From Mikania micrantha (Eukaryota > Streptophyta > Magnoliopsida > Asterales > Asteraceae): 64,000 nt of DNA. Below, piece by piece: positions 1 through 11,754 of the stretch. Below the pieces are notes generated by a model. That model was not told where the DNA came from. It searched no databases and saw nothing but the letters and a program-made list of their open reading frames with translations. Position 1 is the stretch's first letter. Every line of letters begins with the position of its first letter. The stretch covers positions 54,267,484-54,331,483 of the forward strand of contig CM018697.1 in assembly GCA_009363875.1 (NCBI GenBank). The letters are read 5' to 3'. The position numbers and the translations under genes were made by a program.

Positions 1-695
1 ATGGTTTAAGTGTAACTTAACCGTTCATGGAATTAATTCACAACACAAAGACTTAAAACATTTGAACATCTTTTCACAACAAATGGTTATCAATGGCTAT
101 CAAATTCAAGAACATTTATCATTTTATGCATAAGAATTATGCATCAAAGAACATTTCACAAGTTTCTTGAACCCATGATCAATCAAGTAATCAAGTTAAA
201 CAAGTTCAAGTGAACACAAGTCAATCAATGAATCAAGTTATACAATTATAAATCCTATATCTTATGTATGATTACAATGTTATAGGAAACAATTAGAAGT
301 CCTGTTTGCTACTTGCTAACTGTTTAGTTCAGAGTCTACTGCAGACAGGTGAGAACTTTAGCCCCTCTTTTACTGTTTTACAACTGTTTTGGGGTGGAAC
401 ACGTGATCAAAACCGCTATTTCAATCTTGTTTCATTACACAAGTTATGTGTAATTCATAAACATTACAGGGTCATTTTACGAGTCCAAGGGATTCATCAA
501 TTGTTTAAAGAAATTGTCAGCTGTTTTAATTTACTTGTCGATTTCTAAACTCTTTTCGTTAAAAAGGTTTTATAAGGGACTTTTGAACTGTTTTGAAATT
601 AATTTACTCAAATGTATTCATGAAGGATAAACACTTTTTGATAAAAGATTTTACAAACCCTTTTGTTATAAACCTTGTTATTACACAAGGTCATC

Positions 696-834
696 ACATC
701 ATGGTATTCAAAACAAGTGGTTCACAACATGGTATCCAAATCAAGTGGTCAAAACATGGTATTCAAATTCATTGGTTCAAAACATGGTATTCAAGTCAAG
801 TTGTTCACATCATGGTATTCAAATCAAGAGATTC
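696..834 (+). repeat. 28-bp tandem repeat in LTR C, five units
   Basis: Five diverged units of about 28 bp are each built around CATGGTATTCAA. One unit is 27 bp. The other LTR C copy has seven units (45536-45731), so the array changes copy number between insertions of the same LTR. Confidence 0.85.
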
Positions 835-1040
835 ATTTCATGTTACATAAACAAAGGATTCAACTCGTGGAGTTAAATCCAGGTTTTCAATAAGACATTA
901 ACACATCCGGTTAAAGTAAGATTCAGAAAACATGGTGTCCATTGTTGTAAACAAACTTATAAACCCATCAAGTATCATATTCATTAGCGTTAGTACTGGG
1001 TGATCACAACAAGGGAAAGCGGACACATTGTTTCTTATCC

Positions 1041-1178
1041 AGGATGGAGTTAGCTTTTAAATTTGTTTTAAAAGCTAACTGCAGGACTGGTGTCATTGTT
1101 TTCTTATCCAGGATGGAGTTGGCTTTTAAATTTGCTTTTAAAAGCCAACTGCAGGTCTGGTGTCATATGGTTATCAAA
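1041..1178 (+). repeat. Two 69-bp tandem units, each with a 14-bp hairpin
   Basis: The unit starting AGGATGGAGTT occurs at 1041 and 1110. Each unit holds a perfect 14-bp inverted repeat with a 5-6 nt loop, at 1048-1080 and 1117-1150. The two stems differ by a compensating A-T to G-C change. A third version is present once in the other LTR C copy (45946-45986). Confidence 0.85.
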
Positions 1179-1753
1179 ACTGCTGACGTATTATCTAACT
1201 CCAAACGTGGTTTGGGACTTGATATTATCGGCTGTCGTGCGAACAGTGATTGGACTGTTTACACTCATTTTCTTACTTGATGTTAGTTTGGGTTGCAGCT
1301 CATCCGTGTGAATCTTATGATACTTTAACTTACCTATGTCTTATATCATATACTCATGTTTACAAATGCTTAAACCTATTGTTCTCACCAACTACGTCTG
1401 TAGTTGACAGTTACTTTTCCCGTGTTTCAGGTAATCAGGTTTAAGGCATTCTCAGAGACAACTAAGGAGACCATACTAAGATAGAACAAGATGAAGAAAC
1501 ATGCTAGGATGGATTAGAAACACACTAAATCCTAAATGTTTAATTGTCTTGTTTGGAGTCTTATTTTGTAAACTATATTTGGGTCTGTAGTTGTCTTACT
1601 TTTGGTAGATAGATTGTCTGTAACAAATCAACTGTCTAAACATTATGAAATGTAGTAATCCATTGTGGTTGTTCTTATTCAATACTTGTGCATGATTCAA
1701 CTGATCATACGTCACCGCGTCGTGGATTCCGCACGCGGCGCAGGGGTGTGACA

Positions 1754-1894
1754 ATCCAACTGAAAGGCCGGTGGTGGCAGAGGTGGAGGTGGTTGTGTAG
1801 GAGATTCAGGCGGTGTTGGTGTCGATGAGTGCGGAGCTGAACCTTGAGTCAGCGGTAATAGAGGTGGTTGTCTTCGTGGCGGCATTCTGATCAT
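1754..1894 (-). pseudogene. Gypsy gag N-terminal fragment (element 0)
   Basis: The minus strand reads from ATG at 1894 (MIRMPPRRQ, then a proline-rich stretch) and is nearly the same as the starts of the gags at 20761 and 13497. It is cut after about 47 codons by LTR C at 1753. The ORF continues a few residues into the LTR, but that tail is not gag. Upstream lie a short leader, a Met PBS and LTR B, so this is the start of the innermost element of the left-hand nest. The rest should lie beyond LTR C, outside the window. Confidence 0.85.
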
Positions 1895-2044
1895 AACCGA
1901 AAGAAAATCGGTTAGTGCAGTGATCAGAAGCATAAGACGTATGCAAATAGAATCCTAAGTCACATGATCTCTATATGAGGGTCCCTAGGTTATAGTCTAG
2001 GCCAAACCGTTTAAGTAATATGACCTATATTTCTCTATAACCAT

Positions 2045-2057
2045 GGCTCTGATACCA
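2045..2057 (-). other. Primer binding site (initiator tRNA-Met), element 0
   Basis: Minus-strand TGGTATCAGAGCC is complementary to the 3' end of plant initiator tRNA-Met. It lies 3 nt inside the LTR B end at 2061, which marks that LTR as a 5' LTR read on the minus strand. Confidence 0.9.
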
Positions 2058-3241
2058 ATCTGTCACACCCTAGGCCGGCGGGAACGGATCGTGTTTTCCC
2101 GTCGGGCGGAAGGTTCTCGGGGCGCGATATCTTTGAGTGATAATCAAATGATCAGATTGTTTACATAGCACATGAGATATAAATGAGAAATGCTAACATG
2201 ACATGAAATAGAATTACAAAGTTAAATTACATTGTACATCATAATTTAACTAAGTAAATCTAATCAAAAAGAATCAATGAGTTTATATCTCGTATCTATG
2301 CAAGATATACAAAAGTGATTCACGGTTGTCATCCCAAAAGTATGCAATCAAAAGTAAGCTAGGTCTTCTAAAAGTCCACTAGCTTAGTACTTGCATATAT
2401 GCATCTACACCTGTCCGTCACCTGAGAAACATGCATTTAAACAAAGTCAACACTAGGTTGGTGAGTTCATAAGTAAGTTAATTGAAAACCTTGATCCAGT
2501 CACATGCACAATCACACTATGTATTATGTTACTTGTATGCCATTTGTTCACTTGTTCACCCAATGGCTTCTCAATAGTTATATTTACAAGTAATATTTCA
2601 ACCTAGTAGTGATGCTTATATATAGGGCATATGTAAGGGAACTAAGCCCTAGCCAACATCCCACCACACCACTACTAGAACTCCACACAACTTGCAATAC
2701 AACTATTGATTTCCATTCCCAATCCACTTGTCCATGTTATACTTGAATCACCTGTAATAACTTGTATAGAATAATATAATGAAGTAATTACAGTTATCGA
2801 ACCGAAGTTTAGATAACCATTATATGTTAAGGATGTTAGATTAATCAAATCTGTTCCTTTTATTATTCCATATTTGTGGCGTTAACTATTATTACACTTT
2901 TAAAAAATTTAAGAGTGTTAGTTAACCTCTTGTAATTCGTTCTTGAACCATAGTGCATAGAGCATAAAAGGAATCCATTGGAATCCTCTCGTAATCAGAT
3001 TCCAATGCATCCGATTTACCTCTACCACTTTGTATGTCTATTGTCCTCAACGAAAGCTATTACTAGTAGTGAAACATGAGGTAAGATCAATTCCTCAACC
3101 TACTAATCAATAGGATCCCGTTGGATTAATTACTTATCACTGCAGATTAATATCACCATGTGTCGCTTACTAGAACCTGACTTGAAGTCGCCCTGTCACC
3201 GGTCATACGTTACCGGCCAATGAATCAATACGATCAACATA

Positions 3242-6200
3242 CTAGCTGTCACACCCCGAGCCGGCGGGGTAGGATCGGGTTTCCCCGATGGGCGGAAGGT
3301 TCCTGGGGCGCGATATCGTGAGTGATAATCGAAGTGATCAGATTGTTTACATTGCACATGATATAAATGAGAAATGCTAAATATAATAGAATTACAAAGT
3401 TAAATTACAGCAGTATCGTTTATAATTTAACAATGTAAATCTATTGTAACATCAATAAATGAATATCTTGTATTTACACAAGATATGCAAAATAATTTTT
3501 ATAATGATGTCTTCAAAAGTATGCAGGTCCAAAATACTAGTCTTCTATATGAAGTCCTAGTCCAAAAGAAATGACTTCCTAATTGACCTGTTCGTCACCT
3601 GAGAAGTTATGCAAAAAGATCAAGTCAACACAAGGTTGGTGAGTTCATATAGTTTTAGTAATTTAAAATGATTTGAAAACCTCCTTTGGTAAAGACCCTA
3701 ACCTCATTAACACCACATGTAATATCCACATCGGTATGCTTATATATAGGGCATATGTAAGGGACAAGCCCTAGCCAACATCCCACCACATACTAATATG
3801 CAAATGACACTGCTGTTAATGATAATTAAGCATTTTTACCCTTAACACAATCCCATAAGTTCTTCTGTTGGTTGTCCCTGTCATTACAATCATTTGAAAT
3901 CCATGTTGATTTCACAAGTTCATCACACATTATGATCAACTACAGTAATTGTATAAACAGTTATAAATGCTTAATTAAATAAATAAATAAACATTTAATA
4001 AAATCTAAGTCCTATTGATTGGGGCCTTTGGTCATACTCGAGTAGACTAGTCTGTCAATCTAGGTACTTAGTATTTAGGGAATCTGTAAATATCCTCAAA
4101 CATATGACCTACAAATCAAATGGTCTAGCTAGGACTTCTTGAAATGTAGGGTTTTTGTTTCGTCTGTTTTGGCATATGTTATCTCTGATATTTCCCAGGT
4201 TTTCCCTTGAAAATGATTTATTGATTCGTCTGATTCTGTTACAAGATGTACTTGATTCGTTGATCATAGAATACTAGATTCATTGATCAAATGTACACTT
4301 GATTCATAGTTCAACAAACACTTGATTTAGAGAACATTGAATTTTTTCTTTGCAAAGATTGTTTTGTTTGATTTGTTGAAGTCCCACACTTATTTCACCA
4401 AAATGTTTCATTTGATTCATTGAATTCACCCATTTGATTTGTCAAAATGATTAGCTTGGTTCCTTGAACTCCCACACTTGTTTTGTCAAAATGTTTGATG
4501 TGATTCTTTTGAAATGTTTTGATCTGTTGAAATCTTTTAGTTTAAATCTGATTATTCACTTAATTTATAAGTAAATCAGTTAGTAAACCTGCATAAAATC
4601 TTCCTATACATGGTCTAGGATAAAATTTTTATATATATGTAAACATATAAAATTAAAAGCATTTAAGTAAACAATTTAATAAACAGTTTACGCATGCTTC
4701 TCAGCCCCGCGTTTTAAAAACAAAATGTTAGAAAAGGGGCAATGAACTCACCTGTGTTGATGTCTAATGTACTATCACAGAATACGCGCTCTTGTTTGTA
4801 AGCTAAGTATCTTCAGTTCCTGAGTTATTTTAATAGAATTCAAATACAATAAGTACGCGTAGTAGTCTTTGTGCCTAAGGTTGGGTCTTGTCGTGTGTGC
4901 AACTAAGTGTCTTAATACTAGTGTAACTAAGATCTAATCTATCCTAGTTACCCTTTTTGATCCCAATCCCATGTTTATTATAATAACTTACTTTTAAAAT
5001 TTTAAGAAAATTTTGACAAAGTTTCCTTTGTTTTTAAAGCAAATCCAGACAATTATATTATCTATTTATAACAAAGTCCCAATTCAATCAATTCAATAAA
5101 TATTTAAACCAAAACATTACAATTAATCCTTTATAACAAAATTTAACTAAAGGAAAACAATGCCATTTATAATTCACATTTCAAATTAAGCAAAACTTTA
5201 GAAGTTATTAGACCAACTCTTTTAACTTCACAATGTCTTTTCCTTAATTCGACACATCATTAATTGAGTCTACATAAACATTTGATGTGTGTTGGGCTAA
5301 TTAAGCCCCATTGGGCCCACTTTGGCCCAATTGAATATCTTTGATCTCTATTTGATTTCAAGACTTGAACTTTTGATTCTTATGATCCCATGGAAATGTT
5401 ATTCGGTTATGAATCCATCCTATGTCCATTAACAACTCACGTTGCGTTGCTATTGTATGTCAAGTATTATTTTGTTATAGGTATCCCTAACCCATGCATA
5501 CACATAATGTTTATACATGCATGCAACTTATGAACCCAATTCCTTGTTAAAAACTTAGGTGAATGGCCAATTAATCATTCCCTAATTTTCCACCACTAGT
5601 TTCTATAGTCCCACTTCCACTTCTACATTGGTTCGACAATGCATGGCTTCGGTTAGCCTCCAGATCAGCGAACCTATTACCCAAACCCCATAGGTTCGGT
5701 TAAATTGATCAAGAGGTTCGGCAGTGGCAACAGCTCAACGAACCTTTATGGTTCGTTTGCCATAGGAGGGTTTGTGAGTTAATGGTTCGTCACCCTAGGT
5801 TCGTGAGTTTGCATGGCCATGGTTCGGCCATGCAAGGGTTCGTCTCCTATGTGGTTCGGCTAAAGGCCCTGGGTTCGTGAGTTCTAGGGTTCGCCACCCT
5901 AGGTTCGGCTGAAAGCTGGTCACAGGTTCGGTCTGTAAGCTCACAGGTTCGTTGCAGCAACTTCCCATGCTCGTGCAGGATTCGTTGCAGGTGCGATCAG
6001 GTGGACAGGTTCGTGAGTCAGACCACAGGGTTCGGTACTCAGGGTTCGTGTAAGGTGGATACAGGGTTCGGCCCATCATAAGAAGGTTCGGCTAGGGTGT
6101 TGTTAGGTTCGGCCGATCACTGGGCGTGCACGAACCTGTTTCTTCATCATCCTCTTCGATATAACTTGTTACAATCATGTTCCTAACAATACCTAAGCAT

Positions 6201-7201
6201 GTATACCCCTTCATCTAAGTGTCTGATGTGTTTAATACCGATACTAATCGCAAGACAAAGTGAACTCATGAAAACCCTATCAAAACCGAATTTGAAATGG
6301 ATGTTTACCTCAAATTCCACGGTTAAATGTATGTTTTTCTTGTACTTCCGTGATCTACGTGTTGAGATGAACGTTTTGGCACCTAACCCGCTTGAATCCA
6401 CCAAGAAATTGTCACCAAATCTTAGAGAGAAGGAGGAGAACACACTTTCTAGAGAGAGAGAGGTGTTGGACGAAAATGAGGGAAAAGAGGGGGTGGAATA
6501 GGTTGGTGGTATCATAAATGTTTCATTTAATGTGGGTTATAATACCCACTCGTTCGGTCTCGATCGGTTTCGCGTAAAACGTCGGTTTGCGTAGTTTTCG
6601 CGACGAAACGACACGATTTTAAAAGTAGAAATCATTTAATTATTCTAGGTTGTGATTCCTAATAAATTAACTAATATCTTCTTATTTATTTTAATTTAAA
6701 AAATATTAATTTACTGTTTAAATCGAAATGTACAGTCGTCGCGCGTATTCGTTCGAATCGTCACCCGTACGAACACGGTGATAACTATACCTTTCAATCT
6801 TGTTTTCTAATTATAGAATATCATTCAGAACGTTAAACTTTCAGATATATTCATACAGATCGTCACCTATACGAATAACCCGTAAATTTAGCATTCACAT
6901 AACAATATTCGTGTGTTTTGTTCTATAAAGCCTCACATACGTTTACACATAATAAATCCTAACAAATAATCACATGATGGTTCTGTGTTTCCAGATAATT
7001 ATCTGACTCAAAAACCATTGTTCTGAACTGTGTTTCTGTTAAACGTTACAGAATTTGTTCTATGATAACACAAAATGATAATGATAAATGATATGAGTAT
7101 GAAACGTACTGAAATGTATATGATTCGTACCTGTTTACTGTTCATGATACTGTTTAAGATCACTGTTCCGGTGACGGTTCTGGCACTGATGTTACACTAG
7201 C
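3242..7201 (-). mobile_element. Solo LTR A with 5-bp target duplication
   Basis: The LTR spans 3247-7196, from TGTCACACCCC to GATGTTACA, flanked by CTAGC on both sides (3242-3246 and 7197-7201). The empty site is seen in the other LTR B near 22113, where CTAGC occurs once. It aligns with the LTR at 13664-17865 but is about 250 bp shorter, largely because it has one copy of the cassette with the GGGCATATGTA box (about 3740-3795) where the other has two. Solo LTRs form by recombination between the two LTRs of one element. Confidence 0.92.
5630..6136 (-). repeat. CGAACC-rich array in solo LTR A
   Basis: About 500 bp is dense in the word GGTTCG on the plus strand (CGAACC on minus), at irregular spacing with non-repetitive filler. 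It lies downstream of the probable transcription start of this LTR. Open reading frames across it (for example 5795-6079) are by-products of the repeated word, not genes. Confidence 0.85.
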
Positions 7202-8904
7202 CCTACGAGCTAGAGGTTTGTCAAACCTATGGTACCACTATGCTATCGTCGGTTTAGTCACGTCAAACTAACTGGTTAGCGAATTAAAGGAGCTTACAAG
7301 ATCTACTTGTACAATTTGGCACATGATTGAAGTGATATAATGCAACAGGCCAATAGTAACTAATTGTAATTGTATTCACTTGTATTCTTGTACTCATTGT
7401 CATATGTTCTCCCTGATATTAACAAAGTTAAATAAGAACTTGTCTTATTACATTATGTTAATCGTTTGAGTGAATGATGTTGTTATCATGAAGTTACATT
7501 ATCATGATTATCATTCTTTGTTCCTTGTTCTCTTGTAATATGTGTTGAATTGAAAAGCTAAGTGCTATAAGAACTAGTCTTATTACACTTACTTAATTCT
7601 TGTATCGAATGATGTAATAAAGATGTGTTATCTTTATATCATTCTTATGTCTTGTTCTTGTCATCAATGATCCTTATAATTGTTTCTATGCTAATTCTTG
7701 TAAGAATAACTAAGTGTTGTAAGAGATAATCATACAATTATGTTATTCTATTGTATTGATGAGTTATGATATTATAATATCATCATCATCTTATTTTTCC
7801 CTGTCATAATGTAATCTTACAAGCAAGCATACAATGATACATGATAATAAGCAATTTAATATCATTTAATCAAAGTATTAACAATATGTAAGCAAAACTT
7901 TTAAATAAATAAAAGTAAAGCATGTTTCTCAGCCCCGAGAGTTTAAAATCAGTAAAGATTAACGAAAAAGGGGCATATGAACTCACCTTGTTGTTGTAGC
8001 GTTGACTTAGCTTAAAATAAAGAAGACACACGCTCTTGATTGTTCTTGTAGTTGATTTCATGTTCCTGTATCGAATTCACATTGTTTGTAACTTATGGTG
8101 TTGAGTGTAATTGTTTAATGCGCGCGTATGTGTCAATCTTAACTTGATTACTACCAACGAGTCACGGTAATCATTCGGCCCTTTTTAATACGTTAAGTTG
8201 TGGGACATGTTTGGCCCAAAAGCCATTAATTTAGTAGTAAAAATCATGGGTTCATACTTGTCATTTTGTTCTTGAAATCTCACCTAAGATTTGTATGCTT
8301 GTTACATAATCATACTCCATTTTATAAGTATTAAATGTCTTAGAGATTGATAATGCACTTTACCCATTCGTTGAATTAAAGTATGTTGGGCCTAACCATT
8401 ACCATGGGCCGAATGTATGTTTAAGTCTCCTTGGGCCATGAGGGACTAAACTATTCGTGTGGGCCAAGTTAAGTATTAATGGGTCGAATTTTCACAAGGT
8501 TTGAGCTTTGGGTGTATGTGGGCCGGCTATTGGGCCAATTTTGTAAACTGTGGGCCGATTAGAACATTGAGTTAGGGAGTTGGGCTACGAATGAAATTTG
8601 GGCCGAGAATAACATTTGGCTAGACAAGATGAAGTTGGGCCATGCTAATGATCATTGGGCCGGTCTCCTAGGCTGCTGGGCCGAGTAGCAATAATATGGG
8701 CCGCCACAATTGGCCTAGGCCGAATTAATATACCATGGATTAAATTTACACACTTGGCCTAAGAATTATGTGGTCTGAATACGTTAAGAAGTCTTGGGCC
8801 ACTTAATTGGGCCTAATAAGTTATCTGGTCGAGGGTACATGGCTGTTTATCACAATTGTCGCACTAGTGCTGCCAAAACTCCAACCCGACGAGCCTATAG
8901 GGAG
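7202..8904 (-). other. Inner part of LTR B, no gene
   Basis: This AT-rich stretch continues LTR B after the solo insertion and aligns with about 22118-23660. It includes a run of GGGCC-type words (8390-8820). I see no coding potential. Confidence 0.7.
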
Positions 8905-9284
8905 GGTTCGTTCCACTGGAGCCCAAAAGGGTTCGGCTGAAATATGTTGAAGATGGTTCGGTGCATGGTTCATGAAGTTACTAGGGTTCAGCTGGTTATA
9001 CAACTCAAAGGTTCGTGACTTTAGGATGGTTCGGCCAAGAAATTCCACATACAGATGGTTCGTGACTTGGGAGGGGTTCGTTCGTCACTTTCAATAGGTT
9101 TGGTGAGCTAAGATTCAACGAAGGTTCGCCATGGGGGTTTGCAGCCACAAGGGTTCGCCGCAGGTTAGGAAGGTTCGGGTGGTTGGTGCGGGTTCGGCAG
9201 CATGAACGAGTTCGGCTGGTGGTTGGTGCGACCAGTTCAGCCCTCCCACGAACCCTGCGCACCCAACAATTTTCCCTTCGAACC
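8905..9284 (-). repeat. CGAACC-rich array in left LTR B
   Basis: This is a second block of the GGTTCG/CGAACC word, about 400 bp downstream (minus direction) of the TATA-like box near 9660. The same place in the other LTR B copy (23665-23970) is built mainly from GAATG/CATTCG words instead. Confidence 0.8.
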
Positions 9285-9592
9285 TCACTGATCCTACGGT
9301 AGTTCCATGGTGCTGTCGAGCTAAGGGTTGTCGCGTGGCTAGATGTATCAACAAACAGATAAAAACCGGTTGCTTGAGTGCGTGAACAAACAACTAGTGA
9401 AAACCCTACATTTTCAGAACATTCGTGGCTTCATACCTTGTTTTTGGCTGGACAAATGCTTAGATCCGTTGCACTTTCATGTAGAGGACATCAGGGCTTC
9501 GCGTGGGCGCAAGAATCACTCGAATCGGTTAAGATTTGAGAGAGTTATGAGCTTTTGAAGGTGTAAAAATGGTGGTTCTTGGGTTAGCAGGA

Positions 9593-9616
9593 AGAGAGAG
9601 AGAGAGAGAGAGAGAA
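9593..9616. repeat. GA microsatellite in LTR B leader
   Basis: This GA run (CT on the sense strand) lies just downstream of the TATA-like box at 9659-9667. A similar GA-rich tract occurs in LTR A at 17098-17160, and CT tracts occur in LTR C at 43638-43682. It fits a CT-rich 5' leader. Confidence 0.7.
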
Positions 9617-10450
9617 GGATTTTGGAGGTGGAAAATGAGAGAAAACCCTCATTTAGGGTTTTTATATCACGCGGGGTGTTCGGGTTCGTTTCGGTTGCTC
9701 GGTTCGCGATTTCGTCGCGTAACCGGAAAATTACGCGTAATTTAAATGGAGTAATAAAAGAAAGTTATTTAAATTATTTGATGAGTTTCAAAATTGTAAA
9801 AAATGTCATTTATTTATTTTATTAAAATTATAATCGTTTCGTGTCGTTTTTCGTTTTCGTTTCGTCAAATCGCGTCACCATCGCGCGTATTCGTTCGAAT
9901 CGTCATTCGAACGAACACGACGATGGTTTTGCTTTCTGACTTTTGTTTTCTACTTTCCAGTCATCATTTCAGAACGTTAAACTCACAGATATGTTTGTGT
10001 GAATCGTCACCCACGCAAACACACTGTCAGTTCGTTATTCTGAAACGACACTGTGTTATTGTTTTAACTTGTATTTCCTCACTGTCGGACTCAACTAAAC
10101 ATCATGTTATCACATTGTTTTCACATTGAATTGTCGACCATCTGATTCCTGTCATCAACGGATATCAGATCGCAACCGATTTGTTTCTGTTATACACTTG
10201 CACATTGTTGTTTCTCATGATCTGTTGTGTTAATTGTACTTAAGTTTTCACTTAAATACACACAACTAAAGTATCAAATGTACGTTGTACTTAATGTATC
10301 TAAGTTTACACGAAAATACGTACAACGATTTCTTGTATTTACAAATCTGTTAATACAAACATTGTTTACAATCACGTATGTACACATAGTTACTGTTGCA
10401 AGTACACCTACCGTACGGACTTGCCGGCCGGTCAGGTACTAGTTGTCACA

Positions 10451-11754
10451 AAAGATATGCTGCAGACTTTTGTGATCAGTAAATATGGTACACTTGGTGC
10501 CATATAAGTAATGTCTCCAAATCTTCAACGCGAAGATTACAGCTCCCAGTTCAAAATCATGAGTAGTGTAATTCTTCTCATGAACTTTTAACTGTCTTGA
10601 TGCATAGGCTATGACTTTGTCTCGTTGCATTAACACGCAACCAAGTCCCTGATGGGAAGCATCACAGTAAACCACAAAGTCATCACAGCCTTCTGGAAGA
10701 GATGAATTGGAGCATCACATAATTTCTGTTTCAAGGTCTGAAAAGCATCTTCTTGCTTCTGCTCCCAGACAAACGGTTCACTTTTCTGGGTTAGTTTAGT
10801 GAGTGGCAAAGCTATTGTTGAAAAGTTCGAAATAAACCTTCTGTAATAACCCGACAATCCCAGAAAAGACCTTATCTCCGTCTGTGTCTTCGGAGTATCC
10901 CAGTTCTTTATCGCCTCGATCTTGGCAGGATCAACGTGTATTCCCTCGTTGTTGACCACATGACCCAAAAATTGAACTTCTCTAAGCCAAAACTCACATT
11001 TAGAGAATTTAGCATATAGTTGTTCTTTCTTCAACAGCTCCAAGATCTTTCTAAGGTGTTGTTCATGATCTGCTTTGCTCTTAGAATAAATCAGTATGTC
11101 ATCAATAAAGACAATGACAAACTGATCCAGATACGTCTTGCACACTCGGTTCATGAGATCCATGAAAATCGCTGGTGCATTTGTCAACCCAAAAGGTATC
11201 ACCATGAATTCGTAATGCCCGTATCTGGTTCGGAAGGCCTTTTTCGGTATATCTTCATCTTGAACTCTAAGCTGATGATATCCAGACTGCAAGTCAATCT
11301 TTGAGAAGTATTGAGCTCCTTGCAGTTGATCAAACAAATCATCAATCCTCGGTAATGGATACCGATTCTTGATGTTTAGTTTGTTCAGCTCACGGTAATC
11401 TATGTGCATTCTGAATGATCCATCTTTCTTCTTCACGAACAAGACCGGAGCTCCCCAAGGTGAGTAGCTCGGTCTGATGAAACCCTTGTCAAGTAGCTCC
11501 TGAAACTGATTAGACAATTCCTGCATCTCTGAAGGTGCTAAACTGTAAGGAGATTTAGCAACAGGAGTTGCTCCAGGAATCAAGTCAATACGAAACTCTA
11601 CCGGTCGCACAGGAGGCAAACCTGGTAGATCTTCAGGAAATACTTCCGGATATTCTTTCACCACGGGTACATCTTGAATCTTTGTCTTGTCTTTCTCGTT
11701 CTCCACCACATGAGCCAGGAATGCAACGCACCGTTTCTGTAGACACTTATGCTT
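10451..11754 (-). pseudogene. Gypsy pol 1 (reverse transcriptase, partial RNase H), broken
   Basis: Minus-strand translation gives a full reverse transcriptase of Ty3/gypsy type: the LLDKGFIRPS and IDYRELNKL blocks, the FIDD catalytic box at 11098-11109, and thumb motifs such as QFLGHVV. It is followed by the first part of RNase H (CDASHQGLG, KNYTTHDFELG, TDHKSLQHIF). A frameshift near 10685 separates RT from RNase H, and others lie at the gag/pol boundary (11740-11790). The gene stops at 10451 where an LTR begins. The rest of RNase H, the integrase and the polypurine tract are missing. It would have made the replication enzymes of element 1 but is now inactive. The clade looks like a chromovirus (perhaps Tekay), but the diagnostic integrase C-terminus is absent. 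Confidence 0.9.

Larger units (their letters stand above)
1..1753 (+). mobile_element. Gypsy LTR subfamily C, 3' part, cut by window edge
   Basis: This is the right-hand part of a plus-strand LTR that matches about 44830-46594 along its length apart from small repeat-number differences. It ends in GGGGTGTGACA at 1753, the same terminus as the complete copy at 46594. The next base starts a minus-strand gag fragment, so this LTR inserted into that gag. The 5-bp duplication expected on the far side would be ATCCA (1754-1758). Whether this is a solo LTR or the end of a full element cannot be told from the window. Small ORFs inside it have no recognisable product. Confidence 0.85.
2061..10450 (-). 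mobile_element. 5' LTR B of gypsy element 0, interrupted by solo LTR A
   Basis: On the plus strand this LTR starts TGTCACACCC (2061) and ends TTGTCACA (10450). Without the inserted solo LTR and one copy of its target duplication it is about 4.4 kb, and it aligns with the LTR at 20929-25119. Read on the minus strand it has a TATA-like box near 9659-9667, a CT/GA microsatellite (9593-9616 on plus), a CGAACC-rich array (8905-9284), and a cassette around 2616-2670 shared with LTR A. Its right end abuts a pol gene broken in RNase H, with no polypurine tract, so it looks like the insertion edge of element 0 into element 1. Confidence 0.82.

Noticed and set aside
593..893. Overlapping ORFs with repeated MVFK-like peptides, and similar ones at 45444-45790
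   Set aside because: They are shadows of the 28-bp tandem repeat, open in several frames at once, so not coding.
1712..1933. 73-codon minus-strand ORF with a proline-rich start
   Set aside because: Only 1754-1894 is gag. The C-terminal residues are translated LTR C sequence and the N-terminal extension is leader, so the ORF as a whole is a chimera.
9005..9393. Overlapping ORFs of 85 and 92 codons in LTR B
   Set aside because: They are produced by the stop-poor CGAACC array, are not conserved in the other LTR B and have no domain.
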